A stretch of 64,000 nucleotides of DNA, taken from NCBI RefSeq assembly GCF_017349075.1, contig NZ_JAFMOF010000002.1, positions 310,001 through 374,000 on the forward strand, read 5' to 3'. The notes under the pieces were generated by a model, which saw nothing but the letters and a program-made list of their open reading frames with translations, was not told where the DNA came from and searched no databases. Within the stretch, counting starts at the first letter, position 1; every line of letters begins with the position of its first letter. Of this stretch, positions 27,651 through 38,633 are shown one piece after another. This stretch comes from Streptomyces triculaminicus (lineage in GTDB: Bacteria; Actinomycetota; Actinomycetes; Streptomycetales; Streptomycetaceae). Made by a program: the position numbers and the translations under genes.

Positions 27651-28571
27651 GTGACCCGACGCCTGATGCTCCTCGACACCGCCTCCCTGTACTTCCGCGC
27701 CTATTACGGGGTGCCGGACTCGGTGAAGGCCCCCGACGGCACGCCCGTGAACGCGGTGCGCGGCCTGCTGGACTTCATCGCCCGCCTGGTCCAGGACCAC
27801 CACCCCGACGACCTGGTGGCCTGCATGGACTTCGACTGGCGGCCGCACTGGCGGGTCGAGCTGATCCCCTCGTACAAGGCGCACCGGGTGGCGGAGGAGA
27901 CGGCGTCCGGCCCCGACGAGGAGGAGGTGCCGGACACCCTCTCCCCGCAGGTGCCGGTGATCGAGGCCGTGCTGGACGCGATCGGCATCGCGCGCGTGGG
28001 GGCGACGGGGTACGAGGCCGACGACGTGATCGGCACGCTGGCCGGGCGGGCGGCGGGCCCGGTGGACATCGTCACCGGCGACCGCGACCTCTACCAGCTC
28101 GTCGACGACCGGCGCGGGATCCGGGTGCTGTACCCGGTCAAGGGTGTGGGCACGCTGAACATCGTGGACGAGGCGGTCCTGCGGGAGAAGTACGGGGTGG
28201 ACGGCCCGGGCTACGCCGACCTGGCGCTGCTGCGCGGCGACCCCAGCGACGGGCTGCCGGGCGTGCCCGGGGTCGGGGAGAAGACGGCCGCGAAGCTGCT
28301 GGCCTCCTTCGGCGACCTGGCCGGGATCATGGCGGCGGTCGACGACCCGGCGGCGAAGGTCACCCCGGCGCAGCGCAGGCGGCTGGACGAGGCCCGTCCC
28401 TATCTGGCGGTGGCGCCGAAGGTGGTGCGGGTCGCCTCGGACGTGCCGCTGGCGCCCTTCGACGCGGCGCTGCCGGTCGCGCCCCGCGATCCGGCCGGCC
28501 TCGAGGAGCTCTCGGCGCGCTGGGGGCTGGGCGGTTCCCTGCAGCGGCTGCTCTCCTCTCTTTCCGGCTGA
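27651..28571 (+). CDS. 5'-3' exonuclease (FEN-like)
   Basis: 306 residues of the Pol I N-terminal exonuclease type, encoded separately from a polymerase. PIN-like catalytic Asps lie in MLLDTASLYFRAYYG, DFDWRPHWR, GYEADDVIGTLA and VTGDRDLYQL; the helix-hairpin-helix segment is SDGLPGVPGVGEKTAAKLL. It likely removes RNA primers or flaps. GTG at 27651 (VTRRLMLLD). Its stop is only 4 nt upstream of the iron box of the next gene. Confidence 0.92.
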   Translation: MTRRLMLLDTASLYFRAYYGVPDSVKAPDGTPVNAVRGLLDFIARLVQDHHPDDLVACMDFDWRPHWRVELIPSYKAHRVAEETASGPDEEEVPDTLSPQVPVIEAVLDAIGIARVGATGYEADDVIGTLAGRAAGPVDIVTGDRDLYQLVDDRRGIRVLYPVKGVGTLNIVDEAVLREKYGVDGPGYADLALLRGDPSDGLPGVPGVGEKTAAKLLASFGDLAGIMAAVDDPAAKVTPAQRRRLDEARPYLAVAPKVVRVASDVPLAPFDAALPVAPRDPAGLEELSARWGLGGSLQRLLSSLSG

Positions 28572-28575
28572 GATG

Positions 28576-28594
28576 TTAGGTTAGGCAGGCCTAA
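28576..28594 (+). promoter_or_regulatory. Iron box (DmdR1/IdeR operator)
   Basis: TTAGGTTAGGCAGGCCTAA is very close to the 19-bp actinobacterial consensus TTAGGTTAGGCTNNCCTAA bound by the Fe(II)-loaded repressors DmdR1 and IdeR. It lies 34 nt before the siderophore-interacting protein start, so that gene is predicted to be repressed by iron. Confidence 0.88.
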
Positions 28595-28627
28595 CTTATC
28601 GCGATCAGGGGATCAGGGGAGAACGCC

Positions 28628-29485
28628 ATGGCAGACCGTCCCGTCCGTAAGAAGCCGCAGCTCACGCAGGCGCACGTGATCCGCACCGAGCGGATCGCGC
28701 CGCACATGGTGCGGGTGGTCCTCGGCGGCGAGGCCCTCGCGGACTTCGGCGCCGGCGCGTGCACCGACCACTACGTCAAGCTGCTCTTCCCGGTGCCGGG
28801 CGTGGCCTACCCCGAGCCCTTCGACATGGAGGTCATCCGCCGCGACCTGCCGCGCGACCAGTGGCCGCGCACGCGCACGTACACCGTGCGCTCCTTCGAC
28901 CGCGCGGCCCGCGAGCTGGTGATCGACTTCGTCGTCCACGGCGACGAGGGCCTGGCCGGCCCCTGGGCCGCGACGGCGCGGCCGGGTGACGAGATCCGCA
29001 TGCTGGGCCCCGGCGGCGCGTACGCCCCGGACCCGGCCGCCGGCTGGCACCTGCTGGCGGGCGACGAGAGCGCGCTGCCCGCGATCGCCGCGTCCCTCGA
29101 GGCGATGCCGGAGGGCGCGGTCGTGCGGGCCTTCGTCGAGATCGCCGACGAGAGCGAGGAGCAGAAGCTGGAGCTGCCCGCCGGCGTGGAGGTCACCTGG
29201 CTGCACCGCGGCGGCTCCCCGGTGGGCGAGGCCCTGGTCGCGGCCGTGCGCTCGCTGGACTTCCCGGCCGGGGACGTACAGGCCTTCGTGCACGGCGAGG
29301 CCGGGTTCGTGAAGGAGCTGCGGCGCCACCTGCGGATGGAGCGCGAGGTGCCGCGCGAGCGGCTGTCCATCTCGGGCTACTGGCGGCGCGGCCACGACGA
29401 GGACGGCTGGCAGGCCTCCAAGCGCGAGTGGAACCAGCAGGTGGAGGTGGAGCAGGAGGGCGGTACCGCGACCGCCGCCGGCTGA
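28628..29485 (+). CDS. Siderophore-interacting protein (ferric-siderophore reductase)
   Basis: 285 residues of the ViuB/SIP family: an FAD-binding barrel (HMVRVVLGGEALADF; RTYTVRSFD binds flavin) and an NAD(P)H-binding domain (HLLAGDESALPAIAASLEAMP), ending with the usual YWRRGHDEDGW. It reduces ferric iron in imported siderophores and releases it in the cytoplasm. The ATG at 28628 has a weak GGGGAG ribosome site. The iron box immediately upstream agrees with this role. No siderophore importer is present in the window. Confidence 0.95.
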   Translation: MADRPVRKKPQLTQAHVIRTERIAPHMVRVVLGGEALADFGAGACTDHYVKLLFPVPGVAYPEPFDMEVIRRDLPRDQWPRTRTYTVRSFDRAARELVIDFVVHGDEGLAGPWAATARPGDEIRMLGPGGAYAPDPAAGWHLLAGDESALPAIAASLEAMPEGAVVRAFVEIADESEEQKLELPAGVEVTWLHRGGSPVGEALVAAVRSLDFPAGDVQAFVHGEAGFVKELRRHLRMEREVPRERLSISGYWRRGHDEDGWQASKREWNQQVEVEQEGGTATAAG

Positions 29486-29540
29486 GACCCGAGGCGACCT
29501 GACGGACCGTCCGCCACGGCCGTTCTCGTATTCTCGCCGC

Positions 29541-30176
29541 ATGAACCCTGCCCGGACCTCGCTGGCGGCCCTGGCCGCTGCGGCCCTCGTCCTCACGGCC
29601 GCCCCCGGCGCCGCCGCGGACCCCTCCCTGTCCGACTCCGAGAGCTCGATATCGAGCGGTGCCCCCACCCAGCGCGGCCGCGAGGTGGTCTTCACCGTGA
29701 CCACCGGGCAGACCACGCTCGACGAGCACGACGGCTATCTGACCGTCGAGTCGCCGGCGTTCGCCAAGAAGCTCACGCTGCGGGCGAAACGTTTCCAGGA
29801 GGGCAAGAACGGCGAGCTCTACACCAAGGTGGCGGGCATGGTGCTGTGCGACATCGAGCCCGGCACCTACCCCGTGGAGCTCAGGGACGGCGGCGAGGAC
29901 GAACCGGCGGACTCCGTCGAGCTGACGGTCGTCTCCGCGATGGACCCGGGCAACCGCGAGTTCTGCGCCGGCCCCGCCGACTACGACTCCGCCGTCGATC
30001 GGACCAGCGAGACGGCGCCGGACGAGGACGAGGAGGAGGGCGTCACCCTCGGCGAGCTCGCCGCCGTCATCGCCGGCACGGCGGCCCTGGCCGCCGCCCT
30101 CGCGGCGACGGCCACCTATCTCCTCACCCGGCGGCGCCGCGGCAAGGGGCCGGAGGGGCCGGACACGCCGGCGTGA
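29541..30176 (+). CDS. Secreted protein with C-terminal membrane anchor, unknown function
   Basis: 211 residues. A Sec signal peptide (LAALAAAALVLTAAPGAAA, cleavage near residue 29), a beta-rich extracellular domain of about 120 residues with two Cys, an acidic linker (PDEDEEEGVT) and a C-terminal transmembrane helix followed by RRRRGKG, giving a type I topology. It is not an LPXTG sortase substrate. No family recognised. Confidence 0.75.
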   Translation: MNPARTSLAALAAAALVLTAAPGAAADPSLSDSESSISSGAPTQRGREVVFTVTTGQTTLDEHDGYLTVESPAFAKKLTLRAKRFQEGKNGELYTKVAGMVLCDIEPGTYPVELRDGGEDEPADSVELTVVSAMDPGNREFCAGPADYDSAVDRTSETAPDEDEEEGVTLGELAAVIAGTAALAAALAATATYLLTRRRRGKGPEGPDTPA

Positions 30177-30261
30177 CCGCCGGACGGGTACGGCACCCGG
30201 CCCCACCCGCCCGGGTGGACCGCGCCCAAAGCCCGGACGCCGGGGCGCCGGGCCGGGAACG

Positions 30262-30506
30262 ATGCCGGGCATGCCGGCCGACCCTCACCCCGCGCCCCGT
30301 GCCCCTCTCGTGCGGTGCAACCGCTGCCACCACCCCCTGTGGTGGGACCTGACGCCGGGGCAGCCCCGTGCTGGTACTGCTCGCCGTGCGGGCACCCGGC
30401 GGAGCGCAGGATCAACGCCGCCGCCGTCCCGCCCCCGTGCCCCCGGGGGTGTTCCTCCCCGGTCACCGAGATCCGGGACGGGGTGCGGCGGCACATCTGC
30501 CACTGA
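30262..30506 (+). pseudogene. Possible small Cys-rich zinc-binding protein split by a frameshift
   Basis: The only coding signal in the 342-nt gap 30177-30518. Frame 1 opens at ATG 30262 (or 30271) and reads CNRCHHPLWWDLTPGQP, then loses sense. Frame 3 picks up near 30363 with CWYCSPCGHPAERRINAAA and CPRGC, and stops at 30506. Joining them needs one missing base around 30355-30365 and gives a protein of about 81 residues with several Cys knuckles. It could be a decayed gene, an assembly error, or chance in a Cys/Pro-rich GC stretch. Confidence 0.4.
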
Positions 30507-30518
30507 CCGCCGCGGGCG

Positions 30519-31268
30519 TCACCGGCGCGAGGCCGCCGCCCGCACCAGCGCCTGGGCCAGGCACAGGTCGTCCCGGGCCTCGGGGTGCCACTGGACGCCC
30601 AGGGCGAAGCGCTCGCCCGGGTACTCGAGGGCCTCCACCGTGCCGTCCTCCGCGTGGGCGGTGGCCGTCAGCCCGTCGCCCAGCCGGGCCACCGCCTGGT
30701 GGTGGTGGGTGGCCACGTCGAGGGCGTCGGGCAGCAGGCGGGCGGTCAGCGTGCCCGGGACCGGCTTGACGAGGTGGCCGGTGAAGACGCCCGCCCGGGG
30801 GTTGTGGGCGTCGTGGCCCACCTCGTCCGGGAGGTGCTGCAGCAGCGTGCCGCCCGCGTGGACGTTCATCAGCTGCATGCCCCGGCAGACGCCCAGCACC
30901 GGAACGCCCTGGTCCAGCGCGGCGGCCAGCAGGGCCAGCTCCCAGCGGTCGCGTTCGGGCACGGCCGCGCCGGCGCGCGGGTGGGGCTCCTCGCCGTACA
31001 GGGCCGGGTCCAGGTCCTCGCCGCCGGCGAGCACCAGGCCGTCCAGCCGGCCGATCACGGAGGCGGCGGCCGCCGGGTCGTCCGGCGGCAGCATCACCGC
31101 CAGGCCGCCGGAGCGCTGGACGTACTCGGGGTAGGCGGCCGGTAGCAGGGCCGCGGGCAGGTCCCACGCCACCCCCCAGCGGGCCCGGGTGAGGTAGGTG
31201 GTGACGCCGATCAGGGGTGCCCCGTCGGGCCGTGACCGGGGCGGCTGTGACTGAGCGTTCAATTCCAT
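30519..31268 (-). CDS. Gamma-glutamyl amide hydrolase, class I amidotransferase-like (PuuD family)
   Basis: Hydrolyses gamma-glutamyl amides to glutamate plus an amine or amino acid. 249 residues. The nucleophile is Cys128 in GVCRGMQ, with His228 and Glu230 in VQWHPE completing the triad; LAGGEDLDPALYGEE is the peptidase C26 signature. It starts at ATG 31268 and is 29 nt downstream of the permease stop in the same direction. In context it probably performs the last step of a glutamylated-amine pathway begun by the GlnA4-like synthetase. Confidence 0.93.
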   Translation of the reverse strand: MELNAQSQPPRSRPDGAPLIGVTTYLTRARWGVAWDLPAALLPAAYPEYVQRSGGLAVMLPPDDPAAAASVIGRLDGLVLAGGEDLDPALYGEEPHPRAGAAVPERDRWELALLAAALDQGVPVLGVCRGMQLMNVHAGGTLLQHLPDEVGHDAHNPRAGVFTGHLVKPVPGTLTARLLPDALDVATHHHQAVARLGDGLTATAHAEDGTVEALEYPGERFALGVQWHPEARDDLCLAQALVRAAASRR

Positions 31269-31297
31269 GCTCCTTTCCTGCCTGTCGCGCCCGCGCG

Positions 31298-32767
<1,470 letters not shown>

Positions 32768-32881
32768 GAGCCGCTCCTGCCTGGAAATGCCGGGGGGCAA
32801 AGGTTTTGCGCCATACCTTTGCCCCGGCGGCGGCCGCAATGCAACCCCTGTGCGTTAAACCCGGGTTACTTCCCCCCTCCC

Positions 32882-32947
32882 GCGCCGGTTACGCCGGGAA
32901 TCCGCACCGGTCACGCCGGGAACCCGTGCCGGTCACGCCAGGAAACC
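32882..32947. repeat. 22-bp tandem array (three units) over the fadR stop
   Basis: Three imperfect units at 32882-32903, 32904-32925 and 32926-32947, sharing CCGGTNACGCC(G/A)GGAA. The third unit contains the stop codon of the FadR-type gene (32933-32935). It occupies most of the space between that gene and the permease. Confidence 0.85.
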
Positions 32948-33658
32948 GCGCAGCAGCGCCGCCGTCCCGCAGCAGTGCTCGCGCATCACCTCGCGCGCCC
33001 CGTCCGCGTCCCGGTCCAGCACCGCCTCCACCAGCGCGGTGTGCTGCCGCTGCGAGTGCTCGAGATTGCGTACGAGCAGCGGGATGCCGTCCAGCAGGTC
33101 GTTGACGGTGGCGCGGACGGCGGCGTACTGCGCGGCCAGCGTCACCGACCCGGACAGCTCGGCCAGCGTCAGGTGCAGCAGGGTGTCCAGGCGGCGGTAG
33201 TCGGCCAGCGGCGCGTCGTGGGTGGCGGCCAGCGCGGCGCGCAGCCGCCGCGTCTGCTCGCCGGTCAGCCCGTGGGTCGCACACAGTCCGGCCGCGCCCA
33301 CCTCCAGTACCTCGCGGAAGCGCAGGGTGTCCTCGACGTCCACCGCCGCGACCCGGCGCCGCACCTCCTCCTCGCTCGCCGAGCGCGTCCTGGCCAGGAC
33401 GAACGTCCCGCCGTAGCGGCCACGCCGGCTCTCCACCAGCCCCTGGTCCTGCAGCACCTTCAGCACCTCGCGCAGCGTCACCCGGCTGATGTGCAGACGC
33501 TCGGCCAGTTCGCGTTCGGCGGGCAGCCGTTCGCCCTGGGGCACCAGTCCCAGCCGCACGATCTGCAGGATCTGCTCCAGCGCCTCCTCGAAGCCGTTGC
33601 CGGCCCGGACCGGCCGCAGTACCGGCGCCAGTCGGTCGTCCATCTCGTGCCCAGTCAT
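32933..33658 (-). CDS. FadR/GntR-family transcriptional regulator
   Basis: 241 residues. The winged helix (GERLPAERELAERLHISRVTLREVLKVLQDQGLV) is followed by an FCD effector domain (RFREVLEVGAAGL; DTLLHLTLAELSGS, with His side chains for a metal or acid ligand). ATG at 33658 with a G-rich ribosome site. It is divergent from the GlnA4-like gene across 73 nt and lies upstream of the permease and hydrolase, so it is well placed to control both arms. Confidence 0.93.
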   Translation of the reverse strand: MTGHEMDDRLAPVLRPVRAGNGFEEALEQILQIVRLGLVPQGERLPAERELAERLHISRVTLREVLKVLQDQGLVESRRGRYGGTFVLARTRSASEEEVRRRVAAVDVEDTLRFREVLEVGAAGLCATHGLTGEQTRRLRAALAATHDAPLADYRRLDTLLHLTLAELSGSVTLAAQYAAVRATVNDLLDGIPLLVRNLEHSQRQHTALVEAVLDRDADGAREVMREHCCGTAALLRGFLA

Positions 33659-33680
33659 CGTTCCCCCCTTCCCAATCAAT

Positions 33681-33704
33681 GGTCTACGGCCCTACCTTAA
33701 GACC
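33681..33704. promoter_or_regulatory. Weak operator candidate between fadR and glnA4
   Basis: GGTCT (33681-33685) and AGACC (33700-33704) form a spaced 5-bp dyad in the short divergent region. It does not follow the usual FadR GT-N3-AC layout, so this is only a pointer to where the regulator may bind. Confidence 0.22.
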
Positions 33705-33731
33705 TCCGGCCGCACCGACAGGAGGCCCACC

Positions 33732-35099
33732 GTGGCAGACCGCATGCCCCCGCTCACGGTCGACGAGCTGCGCCGGCTCGTGGACACCGGGGAGATCGAC
33801 ACCGTCGTCCTCGCCTTCACGGACATGCAAGGACGACTCCAGGGAAAGCGGTTCGCCGCCCGGTTCTTCCTCGACGACGTCCTCGAACACGGCACCGAGG
33901 GCTGCAACTACCTTCTCGCGGTGGACGTCGACCTCAACACCGTCGACGGCTACGCGATGTCGTCCTGGGAACGCGGCTACGGCGACTTCGCCATGCGCGG
34001 CGACCTCTCCACCCTGCGCCGCACGCCCTGGAACCCCGGCACCGCCCTGATGACCGCCGACCTGGCCTGGCACGACGGCACCCCCGTCGTCGCCTCCCCG
34101 CGCCAGATCCTGCGCCGCCAGCTGGACCGGCTCGCCGAGCACGGCTGGAGCGCCTACGCGGGCACCGAGCTGGAGTTCATCGTCTTCAAGGACACCTACG
34201 AAGCCGCCTGGAACCGCGGCTACCGCGAGCTGACCCCCGCCAACCAGTACAACAGCGACTACTCCGTCCTCGGTACCGGCCGCGTCGAACCCCTGCTGCG
34301 CCGCATCCGTAACGAGATGGGCGCCGCCGGCATGACGGTGGAGTCCGCCAAGGGCGAGTGCAACCTCGGCCAGCACGAGATCGCCTTCCGCTACGACGAG
34401 GCGCTGACCACCTGCGACCAGCACGTCGTCTACAAGACCGGCGCCAAGGAGATCGCCGCCCAGGAGGGCATGGCGCTCACCTTCATGGCCAAGTACAACG
34501 AGCGCGAGGGCAACTCCTGCCACATCCACCTCTCGCTGCGCGACGAGGCAGGGCGGCCCGTGCTCGCCGACGACTCCGGCCCGTACGGCATGTCCCCGCT
34601 GATGCGGCACTTCCTCGCCGGACAGCTCGCCGCGCTGCGCGACTTCACCCTCCTCTACGCCCCCAACATCAACTCCTACAAGCGCTTCCGGCCCGGCTCC
34701 TTCGCCCCCACCGCCGTCGCCTGGGGCCCCGACAACCGCACCTGCTCCCTGCGGGTCATCGGCCACGGCCACTCCCACCGCTTCGAGAACCGGCTGCCCG
34801 GCGGCGACGTCAACCCCTACCTCGCCGTCGCCGGCATGGTCGCCGCCGGACTCTACGGCGTCGAGCACCGGCTCGAGCTGCCCGAGGCCTGCACCGGCAA
34901 CGCCTACACGGGCGACGCGGCACACGTCCCCGCCACCCTGCGCGAGGCCGCCCAGCTGTGGGAGAACAGCCCGATAGCCCGCGAGGCCTTCGGCGACGAC
35001 GTCGTCGAGCACTACCTGAACATGGCGCGTGTCGAGCAGGAGGCGTACGACACCGCCGTCACGGACTGGGAGCGGTTCCGCTCCTTCGAGCGGATGTAA
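33732..35099 (+). CDS. glnA4: Glutamine-synthetase-like gamma-glutamyl-amine ligase (GlnA4 type)
   Basis: 455 residues with the GS fold: beta-grasp N-domain (VVLAFTDMQGRLQGKRF), ATP/metal-binding TELEFIVF, KGECNLGQHEIAFRY, GNSCHIHLS and NINSYKRFRPGSFAP. The Tyr-adenylylation region of true GSI is not conserved. In S. coelicolor the corresponding protein GlnA4 is a gamma-glutamylethanolamide synthetase; the neighbouring permease, hydrolase, ALDH and SDR agree. GTG at 33732 with AGGAGG six nt upstream. Substrate assignment is by context. Confidence 0.82.
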   Translation: MADRMPPLTVDELRRLVDTGEIDTVVLAFTDMQGRLQGKRFAARFFLDDVLEHGTEGCNYLLAVDVDLNTVDGYAMSSWERGYGDFAMRGDLSTLRRTPWNPGTALMTADLAWHDGTPVVASPRQILRRQLDRLAEHGWSAYAGTELEFIVFKDTYEAAWNRGYRELTPANQYNSDYSVLGTGRVEPLLRRIRNEMGAAGMTVESAKGECNLGQHEIAFRYDEALTTCDQHVVYKTGAKEIAAQEGMALTFMAKYNEREGNSCHIHLSLRDEAGRPVLADDSGPYGMSPLMRHFLAGQLAALRDFTLLYAPNINSYKRFRPGSFAPTAVAWGPDNRTCSLRVIGHGHSHRFENRLPGGDVNPYLAVAGMVAAGLYGVEHRLELPEACTGNAYTGDAAHVPATLREAAQLWENSPIAREAFGDDVVEHYLNMARVEQEAYDTAVTDWERFRSFERM

Positions 35100-35111
35100 A
35101 GGACAGCCGCC

Positions 35112-36479
35112 TTGGACATCGTCAACCCGGCGACCGAAGAGATCGTCGCCACCGTCCCCGACACCACCCGCGAGGACGTCGACGCCGCCGTCGCCCGCGC
35201 GGCGAAGGCCCAGACGGCATGGGCGGCCCTGCCCCCCGGCGACCGCGCCCGCCATCTGCGCCGCTTCGCCGACGCCGTCGACACCCACCTCGAGGAGCTC
35301 GCCCAGCTGGAGGTCCGCGAGGCCGGCCACCCCGTCGGCAACGCCCGCTGGGAGGCGGGCAACGCCCGTGACCTGCTGGAGTACGCGGCCGGGGGAGTCG
35401 AGCGGCTCAACGGCTCCCAGATCCCCGTGCCCGGCGGCCTCGACGTCACCTTCCACGAACCGCTCGGCGTCGTCGCCGTCATCGCCCCGTGGAACTTCCC
35501 GATGCCCATCGCCGCCTGGGGCTTCGCCCCCGCGCTCGCCGCGGGCAACGCCGTGCTCCTCAAGCCCGCCGAGACCACCCCGCTGACCGCCCTGCGGCTG
35601 GCCGGCCTGGCCCTGGAGGCCGGGCTGCCCGAGGACCTCTTCCAGGTCCTGCCGGGGGCCGGCCCGGTGGCGGGCGACGCGCTCGTCGGGCACCCGGGCG
35701 TCGCCAAGGTCGTCTTCACCGGCTCCACCGCCGTCGGCAAACAGATCATGGCCAAGTGCGCGGCGGACGTGAAGCGCGTGACCCTCGAACTCGGCGGCAA
35801 GAGCCCCAACATCGTCTTCGCCGACGCCGACGTCGAGCGCGCCGCCGCGGCCGCCCCCGGCTCCTTCCTCGACAACACCGGCCAGGACTGCTGCGCCCGC
35901 AGCCGCATCCTCGTCCAGCGCCCGGTCTACGACCGCTTCATGGAGCTCCTGGAACCGGCCGTGAAGTCCTTCGTCGTCGGCGACCCCACCGACCCGGCGA
36001 CCCAAATGGGCCCGCTGATCTCCGCCGCCCACCGCGAGCGCGTACGCTCCTACGTCCCCGAGTCCGCCCCCGCCGCCATCCGCGGCGAGGTCCCGGCGGG
36101 CAAGGGGTTCTGGTACCCCGCCACCGTGCTCGAGGGCCGGCCGGAGGACCGTACCGCCGTCGAGGAGATCTTCGGCCCCGTGGCCGTCGTCATCCCCTTC
36201 GAGGACGAGGCGGAGGCGGTACGGATCGCCAACGCCACCGACTACGGCCTGGCCGGCTCCGTGTGGACCCGCGACGTCTCCCGCGCCCTGCGGGTCTCCC
36301 GGGCCGTCGCCGCCGGCAACCTCTCCGTCAACTCCCACTCCAGCGTCCGCTACTGGACGCCGTTCGGCGGCTTCAAACAGTCCGGCCTCGGCCGGGAGCT
36401 CGGCCCCGGCGCGGTGTCCGCCTTCACCGAGACCAAGAACGTCTTCATCGCCATCGACCCCGTGGAGGAGTCCAAGTGA
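35112..36479 (+). CDS. NAD(P)-dependent aldehyde dehydrogenase
   Basis: 455 residues. Catalytic Cys260 lies in DNTGQDCCARS, the general base Glu in LELGGKSPN, and nucleotide binding in FTGSTAVGK; PWNFPMPIAAWGFAPALAAGN is the family segment. TTG start at 35112 with AAAGGA upstream, 12 nt after the synthetase stop. It overlaps the SDR by 4 nt. In context it probably oxidises a gamma-glutamyl-amino-aldehyde to the acid. Confidence 0.93.
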   Translation: MDIVNPATEEIVATVPDTTREDVDAAVARAAKAQTAWAALPPGDRARHLRRFADAVDTHLEELAQLEVREAGHPVGNARWEAGNARDLLEYAAGGVERLNGSQIPVPGGLDVTFHEPLGVVAVIAPWNFPMPIAAWGFAPALAAGNAVLLKPAETTPLTALRLAGLALEAGLPEDLFQVLPGAGPVAGDALVGHPGVAKVVFTGSTAVGKQIMAKCAADVKRVTLELGGKSPNIVFADADVERAAAAAPGSFLDNTGQDCCARSRILVQRPVYDRFMELLEPAVKSFVVGDPTDPATQMGPLISAAHRERVRSYVPESAPAAIRGEVPAGKGFWYPATVLEGRPEDRTAVEEIFGPVAVVIPFEDEAEAVRIANATDYGLAGSVWTRDVSRALRVSRAVAAGNLSVNSHSSVRYWTPFGGFKQSGLGRELGPGAVSAFTETKNVFIAIDPVEESK

Positions 36480-37261
36480 CCGACCAGAGCCCCGTCTGCC
36501 GCCGCCTCGTCGGCCGCACCGCCGTCGTCACCGGAGCCGGCAGCGGCATCGGCCTGGCCACCGCCCGCCGGCTGGCCTCCGAGGGCGCGAACGTCGTCTG
36601 TGCCGACATCGACGAGAGCGCGGGCAAGGCCGCCGCGGCCGAGACCGGCGGCCTGTTCGTCAAGGTCGACGTCACCAGCCCCGAGGAGGTCGAGGCGCTC
36701 TTCAAGACCGCCCACGACACCTACGGCTCGGTCGACATCGCCTTCAACAACGCCGGCATCTCGCCGCCCGACGACGACTCCATCCTCACCACCGGCCTCG
36801 AGGCCTGGAAGCGCGTCCAGGAGGTCAACCTCACCTCCGTCTACCTCTGCTGCAAGGCCGCGCTGCCGTACATGCAGCGGCAGGGCAAGGGCTCCATCAT
36901 CAACACCGCCTCCTTCGTCGCCGTGATGGGCGCCGCCACCTCCCAGATCAGCTACACCGCCTCCAAGGGCGGCGTGCTGGCGATGTCCCGCGAGCTGGGC
37001 GTGCAGTTCGCCCGCGAGGGCATCCGCGTCAACGCGCTGTGCCCGGGGCCGGTGAACACCCCGCTGCTCAAGGAGCTCTTCGCCAAGGACCCCGAGCGCG
37101 CCGCCCGCCGCCTGGTGCACGTGCCCGTCGGCCGCTTCGCCGAGCCCGAGGAGATCGCGGCCGCCGTCGCCTTCCTCGCCAGCGACGACTCCTCCTTCGT
37201 CAACGCCGCCGAGTTCCTCGTCGACGGTGGCATCGCGGGCGCGTACGTCACCCCGCTGTAG
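36476..37261 (+). CDS. Short-chain dehydrogenase/reductase
   Basis: 261 residues. The cofactor loop TGAGSGIGLA, NNAG, and catalytic Ser/YTASK are present, and CADIDES suggests NAD preference through an acidic residue after beta-2. The GTG start overlaps the ALDH stop (GTGA), indicating translational coupling. It could oxidise the alcohol of gamma-glutamylethanolamide to the aldehyde used by the ALDH. That order of reactions is my inference. Confidence 0.9.
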   Translation: MTDQSPVCRRLVGRTAVVTGAGSGIGLATARRLASEGANVVCADIDESAGKAAAAETGGLFVKVDVTSPEEVEALFKTAHDTYGSVDIAFNNAGISPPDDDSILTTGLEAWKRVQEVNLTSVYLCCKAALPYMQRQGKGSIINTASFVAVMGAATSQISYTASKGGVLAMSRELGVQFAREGIRVNALCPGPVNTPLLKELFAKDPERAARRLVHVPVGRFAEPEEIAAAVAFLASDDSSFVNAAEFLVDGGIAGAYVTPL

Positions 37262-37356
37262 GGTCCATGATCAAGTGCCGGGACCGGCCCGCGGCGCACG
37301 CTCCGGCGCCGGTCCCGCCGCGAGCCCTGCCCTCCTCACGCACCAAAAGAGAGCAC

Positions 37357-38624
<1,268 letters not shown>

Positions 38625-38633
38625 GCCGAGCGC

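Noticed and set aside
33732..35099. Housekeeping glutamine synthetase GlnA
   Set aside because: The amine permease, glutamyl hydrolase, ALDH and SDR neighbours and lack of the conserved adenylylation segment favour a gamma-glutamyl-amine ligase.
37227..37356. In-frame extension of the HAD gene from 37227 as its true start
   Set aside because: The extension is Arg/Pro-rich without a signal peptide and overlaps the SDR end, while a perfect signal peptide lies in another frame at 37357.
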